DNA of 64,000 nucleotides, taken from assembly GCA_016179765.1 (NCBI GenBank), contig JACPCL010000035.1:61536-125535 (forward strand). The letters run 5' to 3'. Of the stretch, positions 35,223 through 44,517 are shown piece by piece. Below the pieces are notes generated by a model. That model worked only from the letters and a program-made list of their open reading frames with translations. It did not search any database and had not been told where the DNA came from. Position numbers and translations under genes: made by a program. Positions within the stretch are counted from its first letter, which is position 1; the number at the start of each line of letters is the position of its first letter. The DNA comes from Chloroflexota bacterium (GTDB lineage Bacteria > Chloroflexota > Dehalococcoidia > Lucifugimonadales > JACPCL1).

Positions 35223-37090
35223 TTATCGCTGCACACCTGCCGGCATGCGGGTGCGGTCCAGCCAGGCGTCCTCCAGGACGTTCAGGCCCCAGTAGGTGGC
35301 CCAGAAGTAGACATCGTGGCCCACCAGGCTCTGCACCCACGGCCGGAAGAAGTGGTAGAAGAGGGGGCTGGGCAGCCAAACGCGACCATTCAGGGTCTCG
35401 TAGTCGTAGTCGGCGATCTGCTTGCCGATCTGCTCCCGCTTGGTTCGGTCCAGCTCCACTCGCTGGGCGCGGATAAGCTCGTCCAGCTTGGGGTCGCTGA
35501 CGCCGAAGATGTTGCTGGGGGCTCCTGTCTCAAGGACGGTGGCCCAGTCATTCAGGTCGCTGCCGCCCGTGATAGTAGCGCCGTAGAGGAGGTCGTCCCA
35601 GGTCCCGGTGTTGTACTTGGTCCGCCAGGTGGTGGCGTCCACCAACTGCGCCTCAATCTCAATCCCCACGGCCTTCAGGTACTCCATGTACAGAGCCGGC
35701 TCTGAGGGCATGGTACCTGTGCTGGAGATGAGCATCTTCAGCTTGAGGGACCCAGGAGCGTATCCCGCCTCTTTCAACAGGCGCTTGGCCTCCTCAGGAT
35801 TGTACTTGTACCACTCCGGGGCGTCTTTCTCCGTCCTGGGAAACTGCCTCCCCCCGTCCCAGTCGGTGGGTACGGTGGAGAAGCCGATGCGTGCGTTGCC
35901 GCCGAAGAGGGCCTTGATGGACGCCTTGTAGTCTATGGCCATAGCCATCGCCCTGCGCACCCGGATGTCGTCAAAGGGCTTCTCCTTGACGTTAAACCCC
36001 AGGTAAAAGTTGGAGCCGCTGTTCTGCTCGTTCACGTAGAAAAGGCACCCAGGGCGCCACAGATGTCTATGAGCTGCTTGGCGTCGTTCCAGCCCCGGTA
36101 AGTGTACTCATCTATCTGGCCCGTCCGGAAGGCGGCAATCCTGGCCGCCGCGTCAGGGATGTAGAACCACTCCACGCGGTCCAAGTAGGGTTTGCCCTTC
36201 CGGAAGTAGTTGGGGTTTTTCTCCGCGAAGAGGTGGTCATTGGCCACGTACTCCTTGGAGATGAAGGCCCCCGTGCCCACGGGCCCGTTATTGATGGACC
36301 CGTCGTCCACCGCCTCCTTGGGCACAAAGTTGTTCAGCGGCCCCACGATGCTGTAGAGGAAGGCCCCATCCACCGTCTTCATTTTGAAGACCACGGTGTA
36401 CTTATCCGGCGCCTCCACCGACGCGACGTTCTTGAAGATATCCGCCGTGGCGCCGGAGAGCTTGCCGTCGCTCAGGCGCTTGATGTTATAGACCACGTCA
36501 TCTGCCGTGAACTCACGCCCATTGATTGGCGGGATGTTTTGCCACTTTACCCCCTGGACCAGCTTGAAGGTATAGGTCAGGCCATCGCTACTGATGGTCC
36601 AACTCTCCGCCAGGTCAGGCTTGAAGAACAGCTTGTGGATGTTGCCTGCTCCTGCATACGCCTTGTTCAGGTCCATCTCATAGGTGAGAAGCCGGTTGTA
36701 GAAGGGCGACGAGATCAACGCCACTGTGGAGCCAAAGGGCGTCGCCGTGTCCCAGGTGCGCGGTACCGTAGGTTGATTCATCTTCAGGACCCCGCCAGAG
36801 GTTTTTTCGCCCTTGCCCAGGGTGGCCGGGCTCCAGTCCACCCGGCTCCAGTGGTACTTGGCCAACAGGGGCATCTCGTCCACGATCGCCTGGGGGATCT
36901 GGATCAGGCTTCCGGCGGCGGTGGGCGTCGCCGCTGCGCCAGCGGAGGTTGGCGTGGCCGCCGCACCCTGGGGAGTCGCTGTGGGCGTCGCCGTCGGCTC
37001 CGCCCCCTTAGCGCAGCCTACCGCGAGAAGGGCCGCTGCCGCCGCCAACACGCCCAGGTACCAGAACCTAGCTCTGACTCTCGTCTCCAT
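35223..37090 (-). pseudogene. Frameshifted paralogue of the ABC substrate-binding lipoprotein
   Basis: Two overlapping frames together make one binding protein. The N-terminal frame (from ATG 37090, preceded by AAAGGAG) has the lipobox ending at Cys26, the Thr-Pro linker and the fold up to KQLIDICGALG, then goes out of frame and stops at a TGA near 36032. The C-terminal frame resumes with FYVNEQNSGSNFYLG and runs to 35223. Aligning with the intact neighbour (GALGCQLYVNEQNS) shows one base missing near 36045. The cause could be a real inactivating mutation or a sequencing or assembly error. Everything else in the gene is intact. Confidence 0.85.
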
Positions 37091-37168
37091 ACCAACTCCT
37101 TTCTGAATGGACACCTATGCAAGCTGACAGATCATCCGAGCAACACGGGACATGTTTGCTTTGCGTCG

Positions 37169-38080
37169 CTAAGTACCGCGCAGCCGGGGGTCCAGGGCAT
37201 CCCGCAAGGCATCGCCAAAGAGGTTGAAGGCCAGCACCGCCAGGGTAATGGCCACGCCTGGGAAGATGCTCAACCAGGGGGCGCTCTCCATAAACTGGCG
37301 TCCCTCGCCGCTAAGCATCATGCCCCAGGATGGCGTGGGCGGTGGCGTGCCCAGGCCCAGGAAGCTGAGGCCGGCTTCCGTGAGGATAGCGAATCCGAAG
37401 AGGATGGAAGCCAGGACGATGATGGGCGCAACCACATTGGGCAGCACGTGGGCAAACATGATCCGCGTTCTTGATGCGCCGATGGCCCGAGCCGCCTCTA
37501 TGTAGGTGTTCTCCTTAATGGAGAGCACGGCGCTTCGCACGACACGCTGGTTGAAGGGGATGATAACAAAGCTAATGGCGAACATTACATTGGTCAGGCT
37601 GGGCTGCAGGATAGACACCAGCGCCATGGCCAGAACGATGCCCGGGATGGTCTGCAGCGCATCTGAGATGCGCTGCATCACCGTGTCAAACCTCCCGCCG
37701 ATATACCCGCTGAGGATGCCGACGAAGCTGGCGGTGGTGAGGCCAATGCCCACGGCCATGATGCCCACCTGTAAAGAGATGCGCGAGCCAAAGACCACCC
37801 GGCTGAATACGTCTCGTCCTATTTGGTCGGTGCCGAACAGATGGCTCCTAGAAGGACCGACGAAGGAGTCTATGGGGTTGATCTGGTAGGGACCGTACGG
37901 GGCGATCACCTCCGCAAACACGGCGGCAAAGGTCATCACCAGAAGGAAGAAGGCAGAGATGGCGCCCAAGGGCCGCCGACGGACAAAGCTCATGCCCCCC
38001 GTCCAACTGCGTCGCAACCGCTGCCCCCAGGTTGTCGTCCTGAGGGCTGCGCGTCCTCTTGTGGTGCTCTGTAACGCCAT
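37169..38080 (-). CDS. ABC transporter permease, DppC type
   Basis: A 303-residue inner-membrane permease of the peptide/nickel ABC importer class. It has an N-terminal cytoplasmic stretch and first membrane segment (about 38-60), the conserved LFGTDQIGRDVFSRVVFGSR periplasmic loop typical of DppC/OppC, and the EAA motif EAARAIGASRTRIMFAHVLPN that docks to the ATPase. About six membrane helices are seen. It is 45 nt from the DppB-type gene and partners with it. Substrate binding would come from the neighbouring lipoproteins. Confidence 0.92.
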   Translation of the reverse strand: MALQSTTRGRAALRTTTWGQRLRRSWTGGMSFVRRRPLGAISAFFLLVMTFAAVFAEVIAPYGPYQINPIDSFVGPSRSHLFGTDQIGRDVFSRVVFGSRISLQVGIMAVGIGLTTASFVGILSGYIGGRFDTVMQRISDALQTIPGIVLAMALVSILQPSLTNVMFAISFVIIPFNQRVVRSAVLSIKENTYIEAARAIGASRTRIMFAHVLPNVVAPIIVLASILFGFAILTEAGLSFLGLGTPPPTPSWGMMLSGEGRQFMESAPWLSIFPGVAITLAVLAFNLFGDALRDALDPRLRGT

Positions 38081-38124
38081 AGACCTTCTCCGTGGATAGT
38101 GTCCTCAATACGTCAATAAGGCGC

Positions 38125-39078
38125 CTACCCGTAGCGGATTCGGGGGTCCAGCCAGGCATACGCCAGGTCAACCACCAGGTTCATGAACACGATCAGGGTG
38201 GCGATCACCAGGATGTTGGCCTGGATCTGGGGATAGTCTCTGAGGGTAATGGACTGGAAGGTAAGCCTGCCAACGCCAGGCAAGGCAAAGATGGTCTCCA
38301 GGATCACCGCGCCGCCAACGATTATGCCCACCTGCGCCCCTACGATGGTCACCACGGGGATCATGGCGTTCTTCAGGGCATGACGGTAGATCACCATCTG
38401 CTCGCTCAGGCCCTTGGCCCGGGCGGTGCGGATGTAGTCCTGGCGGATCACCTCCAGCATGGTGGAGCGCGTCATGCGCATGATCACCGCGGAGAGGCGG
38501 AAGCCCAGGATCAGGGCTGGCCACGCGAACTGCTGCAGACTCTTGGCCGGGTCCTGCCAGATGACCGCGGAGCCCAGGGGCGGAAGGTAGTTGAACCACA
38601 GCGACAGGACGAGAATGATGATGGTGGCTATCCAGAAATCCGGCACCGCAACGCCCAGGATAGATATGACGCGGCCCACGTAGTCTACAGGCTTGTCCTG
38701 ACGGATGGCGGAGATCACCCCCACCGGTATCCCAATGAGCCAGCCAATTATCAGGCCCATCACTCCAAGCTGCGCCGTTACCGGCAGGGCCTTCAGCAAC
38801 TCCTGTGTCGCGGGCCGCTGGGCCCACAGAGACTTGCCAAGGTCGCCCCGGACAGCACCCCCCAGCCAGGAGAGGTACTGGGTGATGAAGGGCTTGTCCA
38901 GGCCAAGCTGATGCCGCATCTGCGCCAGGCGCTCCGGAGAAATGGTCTGGCTCTGGTCAGAGAGGGTGGCCATGATCACGTCCCCGGGCAGAATGCGCAC
39001 CAGGGAGAAGATGACCAGGGACGCAAGCAGCAAGGTGGGAACGGCGAGCATCAGCCGCTGGATGATGTACTTCTGCAT
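38125..39078 (-). CDS. ABC transporter permease, DppB type
   Basis: A 317-residue permease of the DppB/OppB class. It opens with YIIQRLMLAVPTLLLASLVIF, contains LGLDKPFITQYLSWLGGAV and the EAA-like IRTARAKGLSEQMVIYRHALK stretch, and ends with the usual DPRIRYG. Six membrane helices are visible. It is the first gene of the permease pair in transcription order. The region upstream to 39629 may hold its promoter. No DppD/DppF ATPase genes follow, so they must be encoded elsewhere. Confidence 0.93.
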   Translation of the reverse strand: MQKYIIQRLMLAVPTLLLASLVIFSLVRILPGDVIMATLSDQSQTISPERLAQMRHQLGLDKPFITQYLSWLGGAVRGDLGKSLWAQRPATQELLKALPVTAQLGVMGLIIGWLIGIPVGVISAIRQDKPVDYVGRVISILGVAVPDFWIATIIILVLSLWFNYLPPLGSAVIWQDPAKSLQQFAWPALILGFRLSAVIMRMTRSTMLEVIRQDYIRTARAKGLSEQMVIYRHALKNAMIPVVTIVGAQVGIIVGGAVILETIFALPGVGRLTFQSITLRDYPQIQANILVIATLIVFMNLVVDLAYAWLDPRIRYG

Positions 39079-39629
39079 ATGCCACCTAAGGTGCAGGACA
39101 ATTGGCCGTCAAAATGCCAGGAGGACGGCTCGCTGCCAACAGGGCCCAGTATTGCAGGGGCCTGTTGCAGGAGTATTTCATGGGTATTACGGCGGTGTTA
39201 CATCAGCGGATGCATCTCAACCTGATGCATCTGAACCAATAAGCAGGGTTGGCCCGGCAGCCGGCCTCCCCGCCCATGAGCGACCTAGGTAAAGAGAGGC
39301 GTCACGATTAGGCCATAGTTGTACATCCAGGCGGCCCCGTTGTCAAGACACTTGCGTGGAGGGGAAGATTCCTTGCGACAAAAGGCATTGCGCGCCATTC
39401 ATCAAGCGGATAGCGTTATCATCAATGAGGATGTTGTTTGATTTTGGCTTCGCCCCCTGATAGTTAGCAAGAGAGAGTATCGGTGCAATATCATCAAAAC
39501 CACATCAGTAGCGATGGCTTGACAGAGACGGTGAAGGCCCTTAGCCTCTTGCCTGTCCCCCGGTTCGGGATAGGAGGGACGCCGCTGGAGAGCGAGGCGC
39601 CGGATCACGCGGAGAAGAAAGGAGCCCCT
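39079..39629. other. Divergent intergenic region between dppB-like and amidase genes
   Basis: This 551-nt stretch separates two divergent transcription units. A candidate plus-strand promoter is TTGACA at 39520-39525 with a poor TAGCCT 17 nt later, upstream of the amidase. Nothing else is recognisable: no tRNA, no repeat family member, no convincing small gene, although the amidase frame is open back to 39483. Confidence 0.4.
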
Positions 39630-41030
39630 ATGGACAACGTACGAGAGGGCCTGATGGCTCTGACCATCACCGAGGCCAGCGCCCTCATCAAGGCACGCAA
39701 GCTGTCTCCGGTGGAGTTGGCCAAGGCCACCATAGAGCGCAGCCAGCAGTTGAACCCCGTGCTCAAGGCCTTTACCACTATGACCCCTGAGTATGCCTTG
39801 GCGCGGGCCAGGGAGGCGGAAAACGAGGTGATGGGGGGGAAATACCGCGGCCCCTTGCACGGCATCCCCTACACTCTGAAGGACATCGTTGCGACGAAGG
39901 GCATCCGCACCACCTTCGGCAACCCCCGGCTCGTTGACTTCAAGCCGGCGGCGCACGCCACCGTCCACGTCCTCTTGGAGGACGCTGGTGCGGTGCTCCT
40001 TGGCAAGGTCTATTCCCACATCGGCCAGGGGGGTAACCCCGTTACCTGCTTCAGCCCCTGGGATCCCATGACCAGCCCAGGCACCTCCAGCAGCGGCTCC
40101 GGGGCGGCAGTCTCCTCAGGCCTGGGGCTGTTCTCCATAGGCTCCGACACAGGCGGATCGGTACGACACCCCGCCAGCAACTGCGGTATCGTAGGGCTTA
40201 AGGCCACCTTCGGTCGTATCAGTCGCTTCGGTGTTTGGGCCAGCTCCTGGTCTAGCGACCAGGCTGGCCCATTGGCCAAGACCGCCGAGGATACAGCTCT
40301 GGTCTTAGGTGTGCTGGGGACCTACGACCCTAAGGATCTGGTCAGCATTAACCAGGACCCCATGGACTACACTCTTGGCATGAAGGACGGCGTGCGGGGC
40401 CTGAAGATCGGCGTGCCTACGGACAACTGGGTGTGGAAGGAGTGGATCAACCAGGACGAGGAGGACGCCGTGCACAAGGCTATCGGCGTGCTGCAGGAGC
40501 TAGGGGCAGAGGTAGTGGACATCGCCATTCCCCTGGCCTACGAGTCCAGGAACAACTCCCTGGCCGCCGAAGGCCCTGTGTGGCTGCACGACAACTTCTC
40601 TGATGAGGCGCTGAAGGAGTGGACGGAACTTCACCCCCAATTGCAGAGGGGAGAAGCCCAGACCTTTGCCGAATACCTCCACTCCCAGTACAAGCGCATG
40701 GCCATCAAGCAGGAGATCAACGAGGTCTTCAGGAAGGTAGACCTGGTGGCGATGCCCACAGGCAACACCATCGGCGACCAGTGGAACGCCTCCACCGCCG
40801 TCATCCGTGGGCGGGAGGTCCCTGCCCGGTCCCGGGCGGTGTATCTGAACGGCCTAGCTAGCCAGACGGGGTTGCCAGCGATGTCGGTACCCTGTGGCTT
40901 CGCCAAAGGGGGCCGTTTCCCCGTTGGCCTTCAGCTTCTGGGCAAGAACCTGGACGAAGGAACGCTGTTGCGGGTAGGCTATGCCTATCAGCAGGCCACG
41001 GACTGGCACACGAAGCATCCCAAGATATAG
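39630..41030 (+). CDS. Amidase-signature family amidase
   Basis: A 466-residue amidase-signature enzyme with a complete triad: Lys84 (TLKDIVATKG), cis-Ser about 153-154 (GTSSSGSGAA) and nucleophile Ser177 in the canonical SDTGGSVRHPA. Length and architecture match GatA-like small-molecule amidases, but there is no gatB/gatC nearby, so tRNA amidation is unlikely. ATG 39630 is chosen for its AAAGGAG at 8 nt; the frame is open to 39483. It is on the opposite strand from the transport and hydantoinase genes and faces away from dppB, suggesting shared divergent control. Confidence 0.92.
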   Translation: MDNVREGLMALTITEASALIKARKLSPVELAKATIERSQQLNPVLKAFTTMTPEYALARAREAENEVMGGKYRGPLHGIPYTLKDIVATKGIRTTFGNPRLVDFKPAAHATVHVLLEDAGAVLLGKVYSHIGQGGNPVTCFSPWDPMTSPGTSSSGSGAAVSSGLGLFSIGSDTGGSVRHPASNCGIVGLKATFGRISRFGVWASSWSSDQAGPLAKTAEDTALVLGVLGTYDPKDLVSINQDPMDYTLGMKDGVRGLKIGVPTDNWVWKEWINQDEEDAVHKAIGVLQELGAEVVDIAIPLAYESRNNSLAAEGPVWLHDNFSDEALKEWTELHPQLQRGEAQTFAEYLHSQYKRMAIKQEINEVFRKVDLVAMPTGNTIGDQWNASTAVIRGREVPARSRAVYLNGLASQTGLPAMSVPCGFAKGGRFPVGLQLLGKNLDEGTLLRVGYAYQQATDWHTKHPKI

Positions 41031-41084
41031 GGCTGTACCCACTCTATCCCTCCAGCTTCCAGACAGCCAGATAGGTTTGAATCA

Positions 41085-41212
41085 TCGTCCCCCTCTCCCC
41101 ATGGTAGAGGGGGACCACAGGGGGAGAGGTCGGAACCCCACTGGCAGATTGCAGATTATTGTGTCAATGACCTTGAGGGAGTTGGGAGGGTTCAGCACCC
41201 TGCTAAAGGGGC
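41085..41212. repeat. Family C repeat and a solo family B end
   Basis: Positions 41085-41130 carry CCCCTCTCCCC...AGAGGGGGACCACAGGGGGAG, a family C unit. Positions about 41185-41212 read GGGAGGGTTCAGCACCCTGCTAA, the right-hand end of a family B element with no left partner. Confidence 0.6.
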
Positions 41213-41222
41213 AGACCCCGTA

Positions 41223-41981
41223 CTACGGCCTCTGATGGCGGGCGTACCACACGTTGTACGGCGAAATCTCGCGCTCCGTCCGCTGGTACTCGGGCTGGTA
41301 CTTCTCGGCCACCTGTCGCGCAGTCTCCGCCCGGAGCTCTTCCGGGTATGGCGGGAACTCCACCTTTGGCTCCTGGCGAGGAACAAAGGCCACCATGCTC
41401 ATTGGCGTTTGCGTGTCCACCCTGAGGCGCTCGCCAAGGCGGAGTTGGTAGAGCACCTCCGTCACGGGTGTCCCCACGTACCAGTCAGTCTGGACCCGGA
41501 CGGTAAAGGCATGGGGCAGCGGCGGGTCAAAGAGATTGGTCACTCCCGTCCAGACCGAGTCCCACCCTTCGGGAGTCTTGAACCAGCAGTTCCCCAGCAG
41601 GCGGATGGAGCCGGCGGGATTCTGCATGCTATGGAACACCTTGTCCATAGCCGCCTTGATCCGCTTCTCACAGTTGGGGTCAGGCGTGACGCCCTCGGGC
41701 GAGAGAAGCTCAATAACCCGGCTGCCGTCCTCCCCAGCCTGAAGCAGGAAGTCAAACTCAAAGTCGGAGTGCTCGGAGGCGTGGTGCCGTATCTGGAGAT
41801 AGCCAGGGACGCGCTCCACCTCCCATGCGGACCGTGTATTGGGGTAAACCAGCCAGCCCAGGCCGTTCCCCTCGGAGAGCACGGGGCAATGGAGGCTTGC
41901 TTGTGGCAGGCGTGGTCTCGTGGACAGCTTGTGGGGCCTGCGCCCCTGCGGGTCGTGCATGTAGCACTGGACGGTATCCAT
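41223..41981 (-). CDS. Conserved-looking protein of unknown function
   Basis: A 252-residue soluble protein that I do not recognise. It starts MDTVQCYMHDPQGRRPH and contains several aromatic clusters (NGLGWLVYPN, GNCWFKTPEGWDSVWTGV, TDWYVGTPVTEVLYQL). No signal peptide or membrane segment is present. ATG 41981 is chosen because AAGGAGG lies 11 nt upstream; ATGs at 42008 and 41990 are in frame. Just upstream lies a stray copy of the pcrA promoter and first codons (42031-42127), which could drive this gene. The aromatic, compact layout suggests a ligand-binding or cupin-like fold, which is a guess. Confidence 0.65.
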   Translation of the reverse strand: MDTVQCYMHDPQGRRPHKLSTRPRLPQASLHCPVLSEGNGLGWLVYPNTRSAWEVERVPGYLQIRHHASEHSDFEFDFLLQAGEDGSRVIELLSPEGVTPDPNCEKRIKAAMDKVFHSMQNPAGSIRLLGNCWFKTPEGWDSVWTGVTNLFDPPLPHAFTVRVQTDWYVGTPVTEVLYQLRLGERLRVDTQTPMSMVAFVPRQEPKVEFPPYPEELRAETARQVAEKYQPEYQRTEREISPYNVWYARHQRP

Positions 41982-42030
41982 ATCCCTCATGCCCTCCTTG
42001 CCATGCATGTGTAGCGGGATTGACGTGTAT

Positions 42031-42127
42031 GCGCTCCGCCGCCTCCCACTTGGCCGAGTTCAGGCCAGCTAATACATCCCTTTGCATACCCCCGATTATG
42101 GCAGGCCTGGACGCTCCTTCAGCTTGC
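42031..42127 (-). pseudogene. Duplicated 5' end and promoter of pcrA
   Basis: About 97 nt align without gaps to 21804-21899, covering the pcrA -10 region (here CATAAT instead of TATAAT), the start ATG and about the first 18 codons (MQRDVLAGLNSAKWEAAERI versus the pcrA MQTDVLAGLNPAQREAAEHI). After that the homology stops and the frame runs into unrelated sequence. It cannot encode a helicase. Confidence 0.8.
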
Positions 42128-42132
42128 AACCC

Positions 42133-43035
42133 CTACCTGGTCCCCGCCTCCTTGGCGGGCAGGGTCTTCAGGAACATCCAGGTGGCCTTGAGCTCGTCCT
42201 CCGTCATCTTGCCAAAGTTCTTCCAGGGCATGTAATCCGAGTTGAGTTGCTTGCCCTCGGGCGTCAGGCCGGTGCGCAGGGTGGTGAGGAAGTCCCCCTC
42301 CGTCCACTTCGCCAGGTTGCCAGAAGGGGTTAGGTTTGCGGCAGGGGGCCAGTCCGGTGGAGTACCGGGAATCTTGCCGCCAGAGAAACCCTTGCCGTGG
42401 CAGCCCGTGCAGCCTACGGAGAGGTACTTGCCATACTCAGCCGTGACCCCTGGCGGCGGGGCAACGGGCCGCGGGGCATTATGGTCAATAACCTCGGCGG
42501 ACAGGAGGTCAATCTGGCCCGTAAGGAACAAGAACCGTCCCAGGGGGCCGATTCTGGTACGGGGAGGCTCGTTATCCACCGGCGGGAGGGTTTTCAGGTA
42601 GGAGATGACGGCGCCCAGGTCAGCGTCGCTCAGGTAGTAGTACTCCTCGGCGGGCATCAACCGTAGGGGCTTGCCGCTCGCCCCAACGCCGTGGCGGATG
42701 GCCCGCACGTAGTCAGCTTCGGTGGCGTAGGCGCCGTGGCCCCCCTTGCCAGAGGTGAGGTTGAGAGCGTACAGGTAGCCGATCATGGGGTCCTCAATCA
42801 CCGCGCCGCCTGCGAGGTTCTCCCCATGGCAATCAGCGCACCCCCTGCTCTCCACGATATGTTTCCCTTGGACGATGACCGCCGGGTCCGCGGAGACCGC
42901 CACCCGTTCCACCGGGATGTCGTACTTTTCATTGAAGCGCAGGTTGGTCAGAAAGTATACGGCCGCCACGGCCACGATCACCAACCCTACCAGGGCGCCC
43001 AGCACCATAAGCATCCACTTGAGCACCTTACGCAT
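42133..43035 (-). CDS. Membrane-anchored di-heme cytochrome c
   Basis: A 300-residue c-type cytochrome. An uncleaved N-terminal anchor (about 6-30, LKWMLMVLGALVGLVIVAVA) puts two cytochrome c domains outside the membrane. Heme motifs are CADCH (about 61-65) and CTGCH (about 205-209), with candidate Met axial ligands in PMIGY and YMPWKNFG. The arrangement resembles the cytochrome subunits that accept electrons from alcohol or aldehyde dehydrogenases, but no dehydrogenase is adjacent. GGGAGG lies 9 nt upstream of the ATG. Confidence 0.9.
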   Translation of the reverse strand: MRKVLKWMLMVLGALVGLVIVAVAAVYFLTNLRFNEKYDIPVERVAVSADPAVIVQGKHIVESRGCADCHGENLAGGAVIEDPMIGYLYALNLTSGKGGHGAYATEADYVRAIRHGVGASGKPLRLMPAEEYYYLSDADLGAVISYLKTLPPVDNEPPRTRIGPLGRFLFLTGQIDLLSAEVIDHNAPRPVAPPPGVTAEYGKYLSVGCTGCHGKGFSGGKIPGTPPDWPPAANLTPSGNLAKWTEGDFLTTLRTGLTPEGKQLNSDYMPWKNFGKMTEDELKATWMFLKTLPAKEAGTR

Positions 43036-43169
43036 GTTCGTAACCCTCCCATTGCCCGGTGATGCAAGGAGGCGCGCTTGTAGAGGGGCATGAGCAGTGG
43101 AAGGCCGCAGGCCCCCACCCTACCGGTTTCAGGGCGGTAGTATACAACACTCCACTCTGCTGTGCAGGG

Positions 43170-44393
43170 TCAGGGTTGCGCCACAAGGCGCTGGCGCAGG
43201 CCCAGGAACTCCTCATAGCTTGAGACGCCCTGCATGGTGTGGATAAAGGCGGCAAGAGAAGGAGATGCTTGCCGCACCTCCAGAAGTTGCTGGTAAATAG
43301 GGCTTACCGAGGAAGGGCTATCGGCGTAGGTTCCGTGGAAGGCAAAGTAGGCCTGGTTGATACGGCGAAGGTAGTAGCCGTTGGCCACGAAGGCCTGGCG
43401 CCGCTCCTCCATGTACTCCTCCGCCTCCTCTATCCTGCCCGCCGCCAGAAGTTCGTCAGCCCGCAGACGAGTCTCGCGCATCTCCTGCCCGAAGCAAAAC
43501 CGGTCTTGAGGGCAGGGCTCCACGGGTTCGGAAGGCTGCGGGAGCGGCGGTTCAGGTTCGCCCGTCAGCCGGCTGAAGATGCGGTTGCCCAGCTCATCGC
43601 CAAAGATGTTCGCAGTGGTCTCGTTCAGGCTAAACATATCCCCGTCCCTCTGGATGTTCAGCCCCAAAGGATGAAAAAAGAGGTAATTGTGGAGCCACTC
43701 GTGGCTGGCGACGGCTAAGGCCCAGCGAAGGTCAGTAGCTTGGATAATGGCCGGGTAGGTGGAGAGGCCGCCGATGTCCTCCACGATGGCGGACAGGTCT
43801 TCTCGAACCAGGATCGCCTCCTCTAGCCCGCTGCGGGCCGAAGGTGGCATCTCTGGGACCAGAAGATGGGAAGCCTGACGCTCAATACGGTCCCGGGGAG
43901 ATACGATGAGGATGGTGGGCAGGTCAACTAGGGCGTAGTCCACCGGCGGGAAGACCGCCTTGCCCAGCCTCAGGGGCACGCCCTCCTGCCGCAGCGCGCC
44001 GCTGACCAGGGATTCCAGCGTCTCCTCGGCGTAAGGCCGCAGACTCGCAATGCGCTCTTGCAGACCCCGCAGACGCTGCTCTAGCTCAGGCACAGCGGCA
44101 GAGGCGGTGGCGGCAGCCTGGGACAGCTCCACCTGAAGGGAGGAGAGCTCCTCCTGCAAGCGGAAGTACTCCTGCATCCGGGCCAGCTTTTCTGCGTCCC
44201 TCTGTTGATATGGCAAGAGGGAGGTAAAAAGGAGGTGCGTCCACTTGGAGGGCAGGTGCGCCGCCTCCCAGAGCAGGAAGTTGAAATGGTAAGGAGTGGC
44301 AAGCTGTTGGACGGAGGTCAGAGACAACGTGTCGTGGGCCATGGTGGCAGCCAGGAGAAGGACAAGGAACAGGGAGGTAACGATGCGTTGCAT
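43170..44393 (-). CDS. Secreted or membrane-anchored HExxH metalloprotease-like protein
   Basis: A 407-residue protein with an N-terminal hydrophobic segment (about 4-20, a signal peptide or anchor), a coiled-coil stretch (about 70-130, Glu/Leu/Gln-rich) and a putative zinc site HEWLH near residue 230 followed by LNETTANIFGDELG, where the glutamate could be the third ligand of a gluzincin-type protease. I do not recognise the family. ATG 44393 is chosen for its hydrophobic start; the frame is open to 44528 and there is no ribosome binding site. It is divergent from the PlsY-like gene. Confidence 0.65.
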   Translation of the reverse strand: MQRIVTSLFLVLLLAATMAHDTLSLTSVQQLATPYHFNFLLWEAAHLPSKWTHLLFTSLLPYQQRDAEKLARMQEYFRLQEELSSLQVELSQAAATASAAVPELEQRLRGLQERIASLRPYAEETLESLVSGALRQEGVPLRLGKAVFPPVDYALVDLPTILIVSPRDRIERQASHLLVPEMPPSARSGLEEAILVREDLSAIVEDIGGLSTYPAIIQATDLRWALAVASHEWLHNYLFFHPLGLNIQRDGDMFSLNETTANIFGDELGNRIFSRLTGEPEPPLPQPSEPVEPCPQDRFCFGQEMRETRLRADELLAAGRIEEAEEYMEERRQAFVANGYYLRRINQAYFAFHGTYADSPSSVSPIYQQLLEVRQASPSLAAFIHTMQGVSSYEEFLGLRQRLVAQP

Positions 44394-44517
44394 GGCGGTG
44401 GATTTAGAGTAAGGGGTCTGAGCACAGACCCTTACGTTCCCGAAAAAAACAGGGTACACTAGAGGCGCCTGCCCTGTCCCGCCACAGCCTGAACGGACTA
44501 TGGAGTGAGTCCAGCAT

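Noticed and set aside
36030..36050. TGA in the frameshifted binding protein as a selenocysteine codon
   Set aside because: The intact neighbour shows a one-base shift explains the break. After the TGA the original frame does not continue the protein.
39483..39629. Upstream extension of the amidase to 39483
   Set aside because: The ATG at 39630 has a good ribosome binding site and matches the family N-terminus. The upstream part shows no amidase similarity.
41758..42129. Minus-strand frame starting like pcrA
   Set aside because: It is the copied pcrA 5' end running into the antisense or wrong frame of another gene, so not a protein gene.
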